Of a DNA stretch of 33,959 bases, positions 1 through 8,622 are shown piece by piece. The translations under genes were made by a program, and so were the position numbers. The DNA comes from Halomonadaceae bacterium (GTDB lineage Bacteria > Pseudomonadota > Gammaproteobacteria > Pseudomonadales > Oleiphilaceae). The DNA lies in the NCBI GenBank assembly GCA_007692645.1, contig REBR01000099.1, positions 1-33,959 of the forward strand, written 5' to 3'. The notes under the pieces are model-generated. The model did not search any database. It saw only the letters and a program-made list of their open reading frames with translations, and was not told where the DNA came from. Each line of letters begins with the position of its first letter. Position 1 is the stretch's first letter.

Positions 1-51
1 GCGACAACCCCTGATTTTTTAGCTTCCCCCGGTTTATCTCCACCCCCTATT

Positions 52-624
52 TTAATTCAGTGACCAGGACTGCAGCGCCTGATACACGGGCCCGTGGCTG
101 GTGGTGTTACTGCGGTAGAGGACCACTTCAGATACCGGCAACTCCTGTAGCCAGGGGGTCGCCACCACCGGATCTTCGGGGGTATTGAGAAAGCGGGCCA
201 GGGTAATATGGGGGCGCCAGAGGCCGGGTTGGTTATCTTGGGGGCTATCAACAATCGGTGCCAGGGTCTGTTGCAACAAATGATGCAGCTGCAGCAGGGT
301 CGGCGACGGGTTCCCCTCTGCCACCAGGCAGCTGGCCTGATCTGCCCGGGGGAAGCCGGTTACCTGGCGCAGGTAAACTCTGCCAGGGCGGGCTTCCTGC
401 AGGGCCTGTTGCAGGGCGGGTAACAGGGTCTGCTGCAGTTGTTGCTCCGGGTAGTTGCCGATAAAGGCCAGGGTCAGATGCATGTTGGTCACCGGCACAG
501 GGCGCAACGCCGGGAGCATATCCCTGGAAATCACCAGGCTATCGTGTAACTGGGCCGACAGCAGCGGGTCAACAGGCGCAGCCAGAAATAACCGTAGAGA
601 AGAGCTGGAGTCCGTGGTGGTCAT
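52..624 (-). CDS. thpR: RNA 2',3'-cyclic phosphodiesterase (ThpR/LigT family)
   Basis: This 190-residue protein belongs to the 2H phosphoesterase superfamily, whose bacterial ThpR/LigT members hydrolyse 2',3'-cyclic phosphate ends of RNA and can ligate tRNA halves in vitro. Both catalytic H-x-T-x motifs are visible: HLTL near residue 49 (context NMHLTLAFIG) and HITL near residue 139 (context RPHITLARF). The spacing and length fit the family. The ATG is preceded by AGGGG at 8-nt spacing; that Shine-Dalgarno can pair with a CCCC three bases upstream, so it may be partly masked. It lies 60 nt downstream of the c-di-GMP protein gene on the same strand and could be co-transcribed with it, but no functional link is evident. 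The family call is firm; the physiological substrate is not known from sequence. Confidence 0.9.
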   Translation of the reverse strand: MTTTDSSSSLRLFLAAPVDPLLSAQLHDSLVISRDMLPALRPVPVTNMHLTLAFIGNYPEQQLQQTLLPALQQALQEARPGRVYLRQVTGFPRADQASCLVAEGNPSPTLLQLHHLLQQTLAPIVDSPQDNQPGLWRPHITLARFLNTPEDPVVATPWLQELPVSEVVLYRSNTTSHGPVYQALQSWSLN

Positions 625-684
625 GTGGTGTACCCCTGTGGGGTTGCTGCCAGTGTTTGACTGACCCGGGGTGCCCCCGCAGGT

Positions 685-3399
685 TCACTCCATTGGCTTT
701 TCCCGGGAAGCCCCCGGGGGCGTGTCAAGCAAATCGAATTGATTGCAGGTGGCAAAGGCATCCCCTGCACGCACTTTCTGGAACAGTTCCCCCAGACGGG
801 CACTGGGAATGGCTGCACAAAAACGATGCCCCTGGCCCAGCCGACAATTCACTGATTGTAGAAACTGTAGCTGTTCGTTGGTTTCCACGCCACTGGCAAT
901 GATGCGCAGGTTCATCTGCCGGGCCAGGTCCACCAGGGTGGCGACGATGGCGCAGGCGCTGCTGTCACTGGGCACCTGACTGATCAGTGAACGATCTATT
1001 TTCACTTCATCAAACGGCAGTTCCCGTAACAAGCGGATGGATGACAGGCCGCTGCCAAAGCGATCCAGAACCAGAGTGATGCCCAGGGTCTTTATCTGCA
1101 TCAGGACTTTTGCGGCATCGTCCATGCGGTCCGCGAGAATCCGCTCATCCACTTCCACACACAACAGGCTCGGGTCGACCCGGGTTTCTGCCATCACCCG
1201 CTGCAGGGTGCTGATCAGCTGGGGGTGTTGGTACTGGCGGGCCGAGAGGTTAATGCTAACCGGTACCGGGTATTCGCTCAGGGTCTGAATCACCCGGGCC
1301 TGCAGGCAGGCGTTGTAGCAAACCCACTCGCCAATGGCCAGCAACTGGCCGGTCTGCTCGGCGATGTCCAGGAAGCGGGAAGGGGGCAGCAGACCGTCTT
1401 TGGCATGATTCCAGCGCAGCAGCGCCTCCATGGTCACTACCTCGCCATTGTTGAGATCCACCACCGGCTGGTAATGCAGGTCCAGGTCCCCCTCACGGAT
1501 GGCCTGGCGCAGCTCCCGTTCAATGCGCATCTGATGCTGCATGTCGGCATTCATGTCGGGACTGAAAAACTCAATGGTATTGCGTCCGGCTTTCTTGGCC
1601 CGGTACATGGCCATATCGGCGTTTTTCAGCAGGTCCTCATAGGTACTGCCATCATCAGGGGCTATGGTGATGCCGATGCTGGAGGTAATGACCAGTTCCC
1701 CTCCCGGCACGCTGACCGGGCGGGTCAGGTTCTCCAGCAGGTTGCGGGCGACTTTTTCACAGCCCTCCGGTCCCGTGACCTGGCTCAACAGCACCGCAAA
1801 TTCGTCGCCGCCGAGGCGGGCTATGGTGTCTTCCCCCCGCACCATTTCCTGCAGCCGCTGGGTCATGACCTTCAGCAGGGCATCCCCGGCATCATGACCA
1901 AGGGTATCGTTGATTCGTTTGAAATGGTCTACATCCAGGCTGATCAGGGCACAACGGTGGCGGTAGCGCAGTGCCCGTTCAATAGCCTGGCGGCAACGGT
2001 CTTCAAACAACCGGCGGTTGGCGGTGCCGGTAAGAATGTCGTAGTGGGCCAGGTAGTGCAGCTGGTCCTGGGTCTGGCGGATTTCAGAAATATCCTGACC
2101 AATCAGGATGGCCTGGGTCTCTACGGTTTCGTCTTCATCTTCCAGGCGGGTCAGGTTCCACAGAATGCTGCGCTGCTCACCATCAATACCATTGATCTGG
2201 ATTTCTGCATGTTCCCGGGGCACCCCGCTCTGCAGAACTTTGGTGATTTTCCAGCCCAGTTCATCCCGGTACACCTCGGGAATAAAGGTGGTTAACAGAT
2301 TGCGCCCCATGGCGTCTTCCCGGCTATAGCCAAACAGGATTTCTGCAGCGCTGTTCCATTGGCGGATTCGGGCGTGGGCATCGGTGACCAGAATAGGGTT
2401 GCTGGCGGTTTCCACCAACGCCCGGTAGTGGCGGGTAGAGCGCCGAAAGGCTTTTTCAGCCTGTTTCCGCACATAGATTTCATCCTGTAGCTGCTGGTTC
2501 TTCTGCTGTAACTGCAGGTTGCTGTCCTGCACCATGCCGTCCAGCCTTCGGGTCAGTTCGTTGCGGTCGGTGAGTAAGCTGTGCAGGTAACTGGCACTGC
2601 CTGCCATAACCAGCAATAAGGCCTGCAGTAACGGGTTGCCGTCGCCGGCCTGCAACAGCCAGAGGCCGATGAGGGTGGTCAGCATTAATCCAGGCACCAC
2701 CAGGGGCAAGGGGAAGCGGGTAACCACCCAGAGCATCCAGGGCAGTAACAGCAGCAGGCTTTCCGGAGGCTGGTTGATAAACACCATCACCGCCAGAGCC
2801 AGACTGGTGAGCCAGAGGATGATTTCCATCCACTGGGGTTCAGCAATGCCAGACAGCCACTGGCTGGGGTGATTGAGGATCAGGGGGGTGAGCAGTACCA
2901 GACCCAGCATATGGCCAAGCCATAACTGCAGGAATACCGTGCTCAGGGCCTCATCACCTTGCCGGTAGAGCAGCCAGGTAAGAGCCAGCGCAGCCATGGC
3001 AACCGCCACGGTGGCCACTGCCAGCAGCCGCACAAAGGCTGGCTGATGGCGCATAGTGGCATCGGGCTGACGCACCAGCTGGCTGTGCAGCTGCACAATG
3101 AAGAGCGGTTCCAGGGTAAGTATGATCGCTGCAGCAAAAATGGCTGGATAATTGGAGTCCGGGGCCGGAATCAGCCAGAGCCACTGGCTGAACAGGTTGC
3201 CCGCCAGGATGGGAATCAGCCAGAGAATACGACCCTGTAGCAGCCAGGCCACAGCGATACCCAGAGGCAGCCAGATGGCAGGCACCAGGGATCCGGGCAA
3301 TAGCAAAAGGCTACTGGTCAGGGCCAGTAAAAGAAATAGAATCAGGCCCGGTAACCACTGACGTAAACGGTTGCCAGGTATGTCTACTGCTTGTTGCAT
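685..3399 (-). CDS. Membrane-bound MASE1-PAS-GGDEF-EAL c-di-GMP turnover protein
   Basis: A protein of about 904 residues. Residues about 1-290 are strongly hydrophobic and resemble a MASE1 sensor (W-L-P-x-G-I and W-L-G-H-x-L-G segments), followed by a short coiled coil. A PAS domain spans about 320-440, a GGDEF domain about 455-615 and an EAL domain about 640-880. The cyclase active site GGDEF is intact near residue 530, and an RGED sequence exactly five residues before it fits the RxxD inhibitory site. The EAL signature is present (near 656), as are the INLS asparagine and KIDRS lysine. However, the usual DDFG(T/S)G loop reads DRFGSG and AEGVET reads ASGVET, so phosphodiesterase activity may be lost or altered. 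I chose the ATG at 3399 (GGA at 7-nt spacing) over a TTG two codons upstream. The ligand sensed is unknown. Confidence 0.88.
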   Translation of the reverse strand: MQQAVDIPGNRLRQWLPGLILFLLLALTSSLLLLPGSLVPAIWLPLGIAVAWLLQGRILWLIPILAGNLFSQWLWLIPAPDSNYPAIFAAAIILTLEPLFIVQLHSQLVRQPDATMRHQPAFVRLLAVATVAVAMAALALTWLLYRQGDEALSTVFLQLWLGHMLGLVLLTPLILNHPSQWLSGIAEPQWMEIILWLTSLALAVMVFINQPPESLLLLLPWMLWVVTRFPLPLVVPGLMLTTLIGLWLLQAGDGNPLLQALLLVMAGSASYLHSLLTDRNELTRRLDGMVQDSNLQLQQKNQQLQDEIYVRKQAEKAFRRSTRHYRALVETASNPILVTDAHARIRQWNSAAEILFGYSREDAMGRNLLTTFIPEVYRDELGWKITKVLQSGVPREHAEIQINGIDGEQRSILWNLTRLEDEDETVETQAILIGQDISEIRQTQDQLHYLAHYDILTGTANRRLFEDRCRQAIERALRYRHRCALISLDVDHFKRINDTLGHDAGDALLKVMTQRLQEMVRGEDTIARLGGDEFAVLLSQVTGPEGCEKVARNLLENLTRPVSVPGGELVITSSIGITIAPDDGSTYEDLLKNADMAMYRAKKAGRNTIEFFSPDMNADMQHQMRIERELRQAIREGDLDLHYQPVVDLNNGEVVTMEALLRWNHAKDGLLPPSRFLDIAEQTGQLLAIGEWVCYNACLQARVIQTLSEYPVPVSINLSARQYQHPQLISTLQRVMAETRVDPSLLCVEVDERILADRMDDAAKVLMQIKTLGITLVLDRFGSGLSSIRLLRELPFDEVKIDRSLISQVPSDSSACAIVATLVDLARQMNLRIIASGVETNEQLQFLQSVNCRLGQGHRFCAAIPSARLGELFQKVRAGDAFATCNQFDLLDTPPGASREKPME

Positions 3400-3511
3400 A
3401 CCCAATTCCGTCCATGCTGGATGTTAGGTAATGATCGCTTCTATGGGATCAATTGAACGTTTTTTCACCGACTGAGTCTGTCATGATTTGTTAGTGAATG
3501 TTAAATTCGTG

Positions 3512-4378
3512 TTATATCTTGGCCTGATGAATGCGTAATGAGAGGTCCAGGGCCTGCAAGTCCTTGGTCAGGGTGCCCAGAGAAATGGCGTCCACGCCAG
3601 TTTCTGCGATCTGGGCAAGATTGCGCTCAGTGATGCCACCAGAGGCTTCCAGCTGAACCTGCCCCTGATAACGGGCTACGGCCTGGCACAGATCCTGATA
3701 GCTGAATTCATCCAGCATGACGATATCGGCACCGGCGTCCACGGCTGCGGCCAGTTCCCCGAGGGTCTCTGCTTCAACCTCCAGGGGCTTGTCAGGGGCA
3801 ATCAACCGGGCCTGACCCACGGCAGCGGCAATGGAGCCGCAGGCGGCAATGTGGTTTTCCTTAACCAGGAAGGCGTCATAAAGCCCCAGCCGGTGATTGA
3901 AACAGCCTCCTTGGGTGACCGCGTATTTTTGTGCAAAACGCAGCCCAGGCAGGGTTTTACGGGTATCCAGCAGCCTTACCGGGGTGTGAGCCACCAGGTC
4001 TGCATAGTGGCGGCAGCGGCTGGCGACTCCTGACAGGGTCTGCAGCCAGTTCAGGGCGCTACGTTCCCCGGTGAGAATGGCCCGGGCAGGACCCTGGAAA
4101 CGGAACAGTACCGGCTCCTGGTCGGGATCAATAGGGTCGCCATCGTCCAGCAACCACTGGCACTCAATGGCGGGGTCCAGTTGGCGGAAGACTTCTTCTA
4201 CCCAGGGCCGCCCTGCCAGGATGCCGGGCTGGCGGCTGATTACCTGCCCCGACACCCATTGTGAGGCAGGGATCAGCTGTGCCGTGATATCACCGTCGCC
4301 GACATCTTCAGCCAGGCTGTTGCGGACATCGCGTCTTAGGGTTTCGCGCCAGGGCGCGACAGACAGGGGGATGGTCAC
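3512..4378 (-). CDS. nadC: Nicotinate-nucleotide pyrophosphorylase (carboxylating)
   Basis: Quinolinate phosphoribosyltransferase, which converts quinolinate plus PRPP to nicotinate mononucleotide, CO2 and pyrophosphate in de novo NAD synthesis. The 288-residue length is typical. Recognisable blocks include [12 protein letters not shown] (phosphate/PRPP-binding arginine and lysine), [38 protein letters not shown] and LEASGGI, in family order. The start is GTG at 4376-4378, preceded by AAGGA at 7-nt spacing. The gene is divergent from the DUF1631 gene. A 14-bp palindrome and a plausible sigma-70 promoter lie just upstream. The neighbourhood nadC / DUF1631 / ampD / ampE matches the order I recall in Pseudomonas, where nadC is likewise not clustered with other NAD genes. 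Confidence 0.95.
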   Translation of the reverse strand: MTIPLSVAPWRETLRRDVRNSLAEDVGDGDITAQLIPASQWVSGQVISRQPGILAGRPWVEEVFRQLDPAIECQWLLDDGDPIDPDQEPVLFRFQGPARAILTGERSALNWLQTLSGVASRCRHYADLVAHTPVRLLDTRKTLPGLRFAQKYAVTQGGCFNHRLGLYDAFLVKENHIAACGSIAAAVGQARLIAPDKPLEVEAETLGELAAAVDAGADIVMLDEFSYQDLCQAVARYQGQVQLEASGGITERNLAQIAETGVDAISLGTLTKDLQALDLSLRIHQAKI

Positions 4379-4410
4379 GAATGGGTCCTTCAGACATGGG
4401 TTGCGAAAGA

Positions 4411-4452
4411 TTAACGGCCGTTAAGTGTACTGGCTTGGATTCCCCAGGCCAA
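4411..4452 (-). promoter_or_regulatory. Candidate nadC promoter with overlapping 14-bp palindrome
   Basis: Reading the minus strand, TTGGCC (4447-4452) and TACACT (4424-4429) are separated by 17 nt, each matching 4 of 6 consensus bases. A perfect palindrome TTAACGGCCGTTAA (4411-4424) abuts the -10 and would cover the expected transcription start, a normal position for a repressor operator. No known regulator motif was recognised. Confidence 0.35.
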
Positions 4453-4493
4453 GGTAAGCTGAAACCCAGGGCAAGTTAATGGGCACTGACTTT

Positions 4494-4508
4494 TGTTACA
4501 AAATAACA
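4494..4508. repeat. Short inverted repeat in the nadC/DUF1631 divergent region
   Basis: TGTTA-CAAAA-TAACA, a 5-bp inverted repeat with a 5-nt centre, in the 5' region of the DUF1631 gene. It could be a binding site or chance; nothing else supports either. Confidence 0.25.
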
Positions 4509-4585
4509 CAGGTCGTGACAGTGGCTGAAATCTATCCCAACTATTATGAATGTTCTTCACAGAAACCCCAAAGAGGTTTGCCGGT

Positions 4586-6781
4586 ATGAACCGAGAGGGT
4601 AAGGATGTTCAGTTACCTGATTCTGACGGTCTCATTTCCGGTATGCCGGATGCGCTGCGTCGGTTGCGGGACCTGTCCATGGTGCAGAGCAAACAGCTGC
4701 TGGCGGGGTTTTTTGAGCAATCTGATGACGCTCTGTTTGATCTTGCTGACAAAGCGGGGAGCCATGAGCAGCATAATCTGTACTTTGATGCCATGCGGGA
4801 ACTGCGGCTGCAGCGCAGAGAGCTGACCCTGTGTTTTCAGCAATGGCTGGCCAGGGCTTTCAATGAATGCCTTAATCCGGCGCCAGAACTTCCCCCCGAA
4901 CCTGCCCCCGCTGGGCCTGTGAGCCTGGCTCTGGTGGCCCATGAAACAATGGAAGAGCAGCTGGCCATCAGTGCCATGGTCAATAAGGTGCGTCACTATT
5001 ACGGGGAGCCGGTAGAAATGATCCGTCTGCGGATGCAGACTCTGTTGCGGGTAGATGACCTGAGAGCCACCCGTAACCCCCTGGCACCGGAAGTCATTTG
5101 CCAGGGACTGGCGGAGGCCTGTGCTGAACTCACAATGGACCTGCGCAGCAAACTGGTGGTCTATAAGCTGTTTGATAAATTACTTATCAGGGAGCTAAAG
5201 CATCTTTATTCCCTGGCCAACCAGCTGCTGATCCGTGAGGGGGTGCTGCCGGATATGCGTCAGCCCCCGGTGGGAAAAGTCCCGGGTCCCCGTGCTCATG
5301 ATAGGCCACGGCAGCCGTCCACAGAAAAACCCATGGTTGAACAGGCTCCTGATAAGGCTCATCAGCGAGTGGCCGACAGCCATGCTCCCGGGTTCAATGA
5401 CCTGTCTGCATTACTGCGGGCAGGCCAGCCCTTGGCAACCGCAGCGGAGGGAGTCAGGCCAGCCTGCGTAGCCATGACTACCAATGCTTTGCTGCAGCAA
5501 TTATCCAGTTTGCAACATGATCTGGGTTCTGGGTTCATGGGGCCTCCGGGGGCCAGGGGGAGCCGTCTGAAAGAGCAGCTTCTCAACCTGCCAGTGGTTT
5601 CTGAGCACCCTGCTCAGGCCCCGGGACAGGTGGACGGGGATGTGATTAACCTGGTGTCCATGCTGTTCGATTTTATCCTTGATGACAGGCATGTTCCTGA
5701 ACCCATGAAGGGTCAACTGGTTCGTTTACAGATTCCCATCCTGAAAGTGGCCCTGATTGACCGTAGTTTTTTCCAGCGTGGCGGGCACCCGGCCAGGCAG
5801 TTGTTAAATGCCTTGGCCACGGCGGCACTAGGGTGGGGGGAAAGGTTGCCCGGTGAGCCAGACCTGCTGGGTGAACGCATCACCGGTGTGGTGGATCGTA
5901 TCTGCCAGGAGTTTACTGATGATGTGTCACTGTTCGCCGTAGTACTGGAGGATTTCAGTCGCTTCAATGACCAGCAACAACGTCGGGAGCAGTTATTGCA
6001 GCGGCGCCTGCGGGACGCAGAAGAAGGCCGGGCCCGCCATGAACAGTCCCAGGAAGTGGTTAGCCGGCTGTTGGCGGAACTAGAGGCGGATCATCAGTTG
6101 CCTGCCACCCTGGCAAAGCTGCTACATGACCCCTGGCGTCGGGTTTTACAGTGGTTCTGGCTGCGTCTGGGTGAAGGTTCTGAGGAATGGCAGGAAATGA
6201 CCCGTCTGACCGGTCTGCTAATCTGGAGTGGTGATCCCCAGCCGGTAACCCGTGGTACACGCAATGAACTGCTGCGCCAGATTCCGGATATTGTGGATGG
6301 TGTACGCCGTGGACTCAACGCCATTGCCTGGGATCCTTTTGCCATTGATGAGTGGGTGCGAAAGCTGGAATTGCTGCATGTGGCAGCCCTGCACCAGTTG
6401 GCCACCGGTGAAGCGGCGCCGGTGAAAGAACCGGGGTCGGCAACACCCGTCAAGGCAGTCTCTGTGGAAGCGGCGCCACCTGCAGCTGAGGAACCACACC
6501 CCGCCTGGATGGCCCGGGCCCGCAGCCTGCAGGTAGGCGGCTGGGTTGAGTGGCATAACGGTGAATCCCGCCATATCCGCTGCAAACTGGCAGCAGTGAT
6601 CAAGGCCAGCGGTCGTTATATTTTTGTTAATCGCAGCGGTGCCAAAGTGATGGAGTACAGCGAAACCGACCTGGCCAATGCCCTGTCACAGGGGGTGATC
6701 ACACCATTGGATGACAGCCTGATTTTCGACCGGGCACTGGAGTCGGTGATTGACGAATTGCGCTTTTCCCGGCGCCGATAG
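4586..6781 (+). CDS. DUF1631 family protein of unknown function
   Basis: A protein of about 731 residues that I recognise as DUF1631. The N-terminal block (LRRLRDLSMVQSKQLL, then FEQSDDALFDLADKA and AMRELRLQRRELTLCF) and the C-terminal block near residues 650-730 (VGGWVEWH, RCKLAAVI, YIFVNRSGAKV, then LANALSQG and LIFDRALESVIDEL) are the parts that look conserved. The middle is rich in proline, glutamine and charge and is low in complexity around residues 205-320. No signal peptide or membrane segment is seen, so it is probably cytoplasmic. The ATG at 4586 follows AGAGG at 9-nt spacing; an ATG twelve codons upstream (4550) has no ribosome-binding site. It lies between nadC and ampD, as I recall for the Pseudomonas homologue. 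The C-terminal part is beta-rich and slightly PilZ-like, but the RxxxR motif is absent. Function unknown. Confidence 0.8.
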   Translation: MNREGKDVQLPDSDGLISGMPDALRRLRDLSMVQSKQLLAGFFEQSDDALFDLADKAGSHEQHNLYFDAMRELRLQRRELTLCFQQWLARAFNECLNPAPELPPEPAPAGPVSLALVAHETMEEQLAISAMVNKVRHYYGEPVEMIRLRMQTLLRVDDLRATRNPLAPEVICQGLAEACAELTMDLRSKLVVYKLFDKLLIRELKHLYSLANQLLIREGVLPDMRQPPVGKVPGPRAHDRPRQPSTEKPMVEQAPDKAHQRVADSHAPGFNDLSALLRAGQPLATAAEGVRPACVAMTTNALLQQLSSLQHDLGSGFMGPPGARGSRLKEQLLNLPVVSEHPAQAPGQVDGDVINLVSMLFDFILDDRHVPEPMKGQLVRLQIPILKVALIDRSFFQRGGHPARQLLNALATAALGWGERLPGEPDLLGERITGVVDRICQEFTDDVSLFAVVLEDFSRFNDQQQRREQLLQRRLRDAEEGRARHEQSQEVVSRLLAELEADHQLPATLAKLLHDPWRRVLQWFWLRLGEGSEEWQEMTRLTGLLIWSGDPQPVTRGTRNELLRQIPDIVDGVRRGLNAIAWDPFAIDEWVRKLELLHVAALHQLATGEAAPVKEPGSATPVKAVSVEAAPPAAEEPHPAWMARARSLQVGGWVEWHNGESRHIRCKLAAVIKASGRYIFVNRSGAKVMEYSETDLANALSQGVITPLDDSLIFDRALESVIDELRFSRRR

Positions 6782-6905
6782 GTCCGCCCCTGGGGTGATC
6801 CTGCAGGGGATACATTTGCATTGCCTGCCAGATGTGCTTCAATTTCCCGCATTACCAATGGTTACAGTAATGCTCGGGAGCAGCACAGGCATGGAAAAGG
6901 ATGCA

Positions 6906-7493
6906 ATGGATAAGGCCGGGTGGCTGCGCAACGCACGGCACTGCCTGTCTCCCAACCATGGGGAGCGGCCCCTGGATACACCCATCTCCCTGCTGGTGAT
7001 ACACAATATCAGTTTGCCCCCCGGGGAATATGGCGGCCCGGATATCGAAGATTTCTTCTGTAACCGCCTGGACTGGCAAAAACACCCATTTTACCAGGAA
7101 ATTCAGGGCTTAAAAGTGTCAGCCCACTGCCTGATACGCCGTGACGGGGAGCTGGTGCAATTTGTCCCTTTGCTGCTTCGTGCCTGGCATGCGGGTCAGT
7201 CCTGCCATGAAGGTCGCGGGGAATGTAATGACTTTTCCATCGGTATTGAGCTGGAAGGTTGTGACCATGAGCCCTACGAGCCACGTCAGTACCAGACCCT
7301 GATAACCCTGACACAGCAACTGATGGCCCTGTTTCCTGCTATTACCGCCGAGCGCATTGTTGGCCATGAGCATATCGCTCCCCAACGTAAGACCGACCCG
7401 GGTCCCAGCTTTGACTGGAACCATTACCTGAATGCCCTTTCACCCCTCATTACCTTGCCGGGTGACACAACCCCTGAAACAGGAAATCACTGA
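6906..7493 (+). CDS. ampD: 1,6-anhydro-N-acetylmuramyl-L-alanine amidase AmpD
   Basis: Cytosolic zinc amidase that removes the peptide from anhydro-muropeptides during peptidoglycan recycling; its loss derepresses AmpC beta-lactamase in species that have it. The 195-residue product starts like other AmpD proteins (GWLRNARHCLSPNHGERP). Zinc ligands are visible: His in LLVIHNISLPPGE, His in RIVGHEHIAP and Asp in RKTDPGPSF, plus the glutamate of FSIGIELEG. The ATG at 6906 has AAAAGG at 5-nt spacing; an upstream ATG at 6891 in the same frame adds only five residues and has a poorer ribosome-binding site. The stop codon overlaps the ampE start (TGATG), so the two genes are translationally coupled. 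No ampC or ampR lies in this window. Confidence 0.94.
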   Translation: MDKAGWLRNARHCLSPNHGERPLDTPISLLVIHNISLPPGEYGGPDIEDFFCNRLDWQKHPFYQEIQGLKVSAHCLIRRDGELVQFVPLLLRAWHAGQSCHEGRGECNDFSIGIELEGCDHEPYEPRQYQTLITLTQQLMALFPAITAERIVGHEHIAPQRKTDPGPSFDWNHYLNALSPLITLPGDTTPETGNH

Positions 7494-8380
7494 TGCGCTT
7501 ACTGGTAATTCTGCTGGCCTGGGTATTGCGCCGACAACTGGACGCCAGGGGCCTGCTGGAACCGGATAAATGGCAACAGAACCTGCTGGCAAAAGCCCCC
7601 GGTGATGACCGTGGCCCCAGGGCGGTGTTTCTGGTGGTGCTGGTTTACATTGGGCTGGTGTTGCTGGCGGGGCTGTTTTCCTGGGGGCTGGGAGGAGTGA
7701 CCGGTGGTCTCTGGGCCAGCCTGGCCGCCTTGCTGTTGCTCTTGCTGGCCAGCGGCATGCCCGCCTGGCGTCAGCCCCTGAAGGCCTATGGGGAAGCCTG
7801 GGCCAGGGGAGACATGCAGGCAGCCTGGCACCATGTAAACCACCTGCTACCCGTGGAGCGCCGGGGGGAGAGTCTGGCACCTGAGCGGCTGCACCTGATA
7901 CTGGCCCAATCCCTGATCAATGCCACCTTTGAACGCTATTTTCTGCCCATATTCTGGTACGCGGTACTGGGCCCTGCCGGGCTGGTGCTGGTGGTTGGCG
8001 CACTGGCCCTGAGCCAGCATTACCCGGGTAATGCCGTACGCCGCCTGTTCAGCCAGCTGGTGACTGTGCTGGCCTGGTTACCTGCCAGAGCCCTGTCGTT
8101 CAGCTTCGGCATTGCCGGCGACCTCTCCGGCTGGTTACATGAGCAGCGCCGTGACCAGCATGTTCCCGGGGAACGCCGGCCTGCCTGGCTGCTGCGGGGT
8201 GCCAGCGGTGCCCTGTCCAGCTTTGCCCTGGACCCGCGACGTTTTGAGCGCACCCACCCTGAAGCCTGGCAGGATTATGGCCGCCGCAGCCTGTTAGCAG
8301 TCAGGGATCTGCTCAACCGCAGTATGCTGGTATGGATTACCGCTCTGGCGGTACTGGCGATTATGGGCTGGCTACCCTGA
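7493..8380 (+). CDS. ampE: AmpE-like inner-membrane protein
   Basis: A 295-residue polytopic membrane protein of the AmpE/CobD-CbiB type, encoded immediately after ampD with a 1-nt stop/start overlap. Hydrophobic stretches lie near residues 42-85 (probably two segments), about 150-175 (RYFLPIFWYAVLGPAGLVLVVGAL, the best-conserved family block) and 275-293 (LVWITALAVLAIMGWL). The RYF-x-P-x-FW and GP-x-G features and the position after ampD make the call. AmpE has been proposed to act as a membrane sensor or ATP-binding protein in beta-lactamase induction, but its biochemical activity is not established. Confidence 0.85.
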   Translation: MRLLVILLAWVLRRQLDARGLLEPDKWQQNLLAKAPGDDRGPRAVFLVVLVYIGLVLLAGLFSWGLGGVTGGLWASLAALLLLLLASGMPAWRQPLKAYGEAWARGDMQAAWHHVNHLLPVERRGESLAPERLHLILAQSLINATFERYFLPIFWYAVLGPAGLVLVVGALALSQHYPGNAVRRLFSQLVTVLAWLPARALSFSFGIAGDLSGWLHEQRRDQHVPGERRPAWLLRGASGALSSFALDPRRFERTHPEAWQDYGRRSLLAVRDLLNRSMLVWITALAVLAIMGWLP

Positions 8381-8427
8381 GCCCGGTGAATATTAGCCCT
8401 CGCTTACAAATCGCAATAACTCATTCC

Positions 8428-8454
8428 TTAAGTTTATTGGGTAGCTTCCGACAT
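8428..8454 (+). promoter_or_regulatory. Candidate sigma-28 (FliA) promoter upstream of the chemoreceptor gene
   Basis: TTAAGTTT (8428-8435), 11 nt, then TCCGACAT (8447-8454). Against the FliA consensus TAAAGTTT-N11-GCCGATAA this is 7/8 and 5/8 with the exact spacer. The implied leader is about 160 nt. It is weaker than the motY promoter but lies before a motility-class gene. The rest of the 242-nt gap from 8381 to 8622 shows only a small inverted repeat ACCTTGTAAGGT (8492-8503) and no recognised riboswitch. Confidence 0.45.
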
Positions 8455-8622
8455 ACTGTAAGTAGATGCCTTTTCTGTCAGGGGCCACGTAACCTTGTAA
8501 GGTAAGCCCGGCCCGGTAAACCAGTATGCGGGTCAAGGGATGTGGCTATGCCAGATGCAACAACCATAACAAACAGACACCGGCGCAGAACGACCAGTGC
8601 TGGCGCGCCCTGGAGGCTTTGA

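Noticed and set aside
1225-2295. Open frame of 356 codons opposite the GGDEF-EAL gene
   Set aside because: Shadow of the GGDEF-EAL coding region; no ribosome-binding site or family similarity.
8381-8622. Possible c-di-GMP (GEMM) riboswitch upstream of the chemoreceptor
   Set aside because: The diagnostic GEMM core segments are absent; only a short inverted repeat and a FliA-like promoter can be supported.
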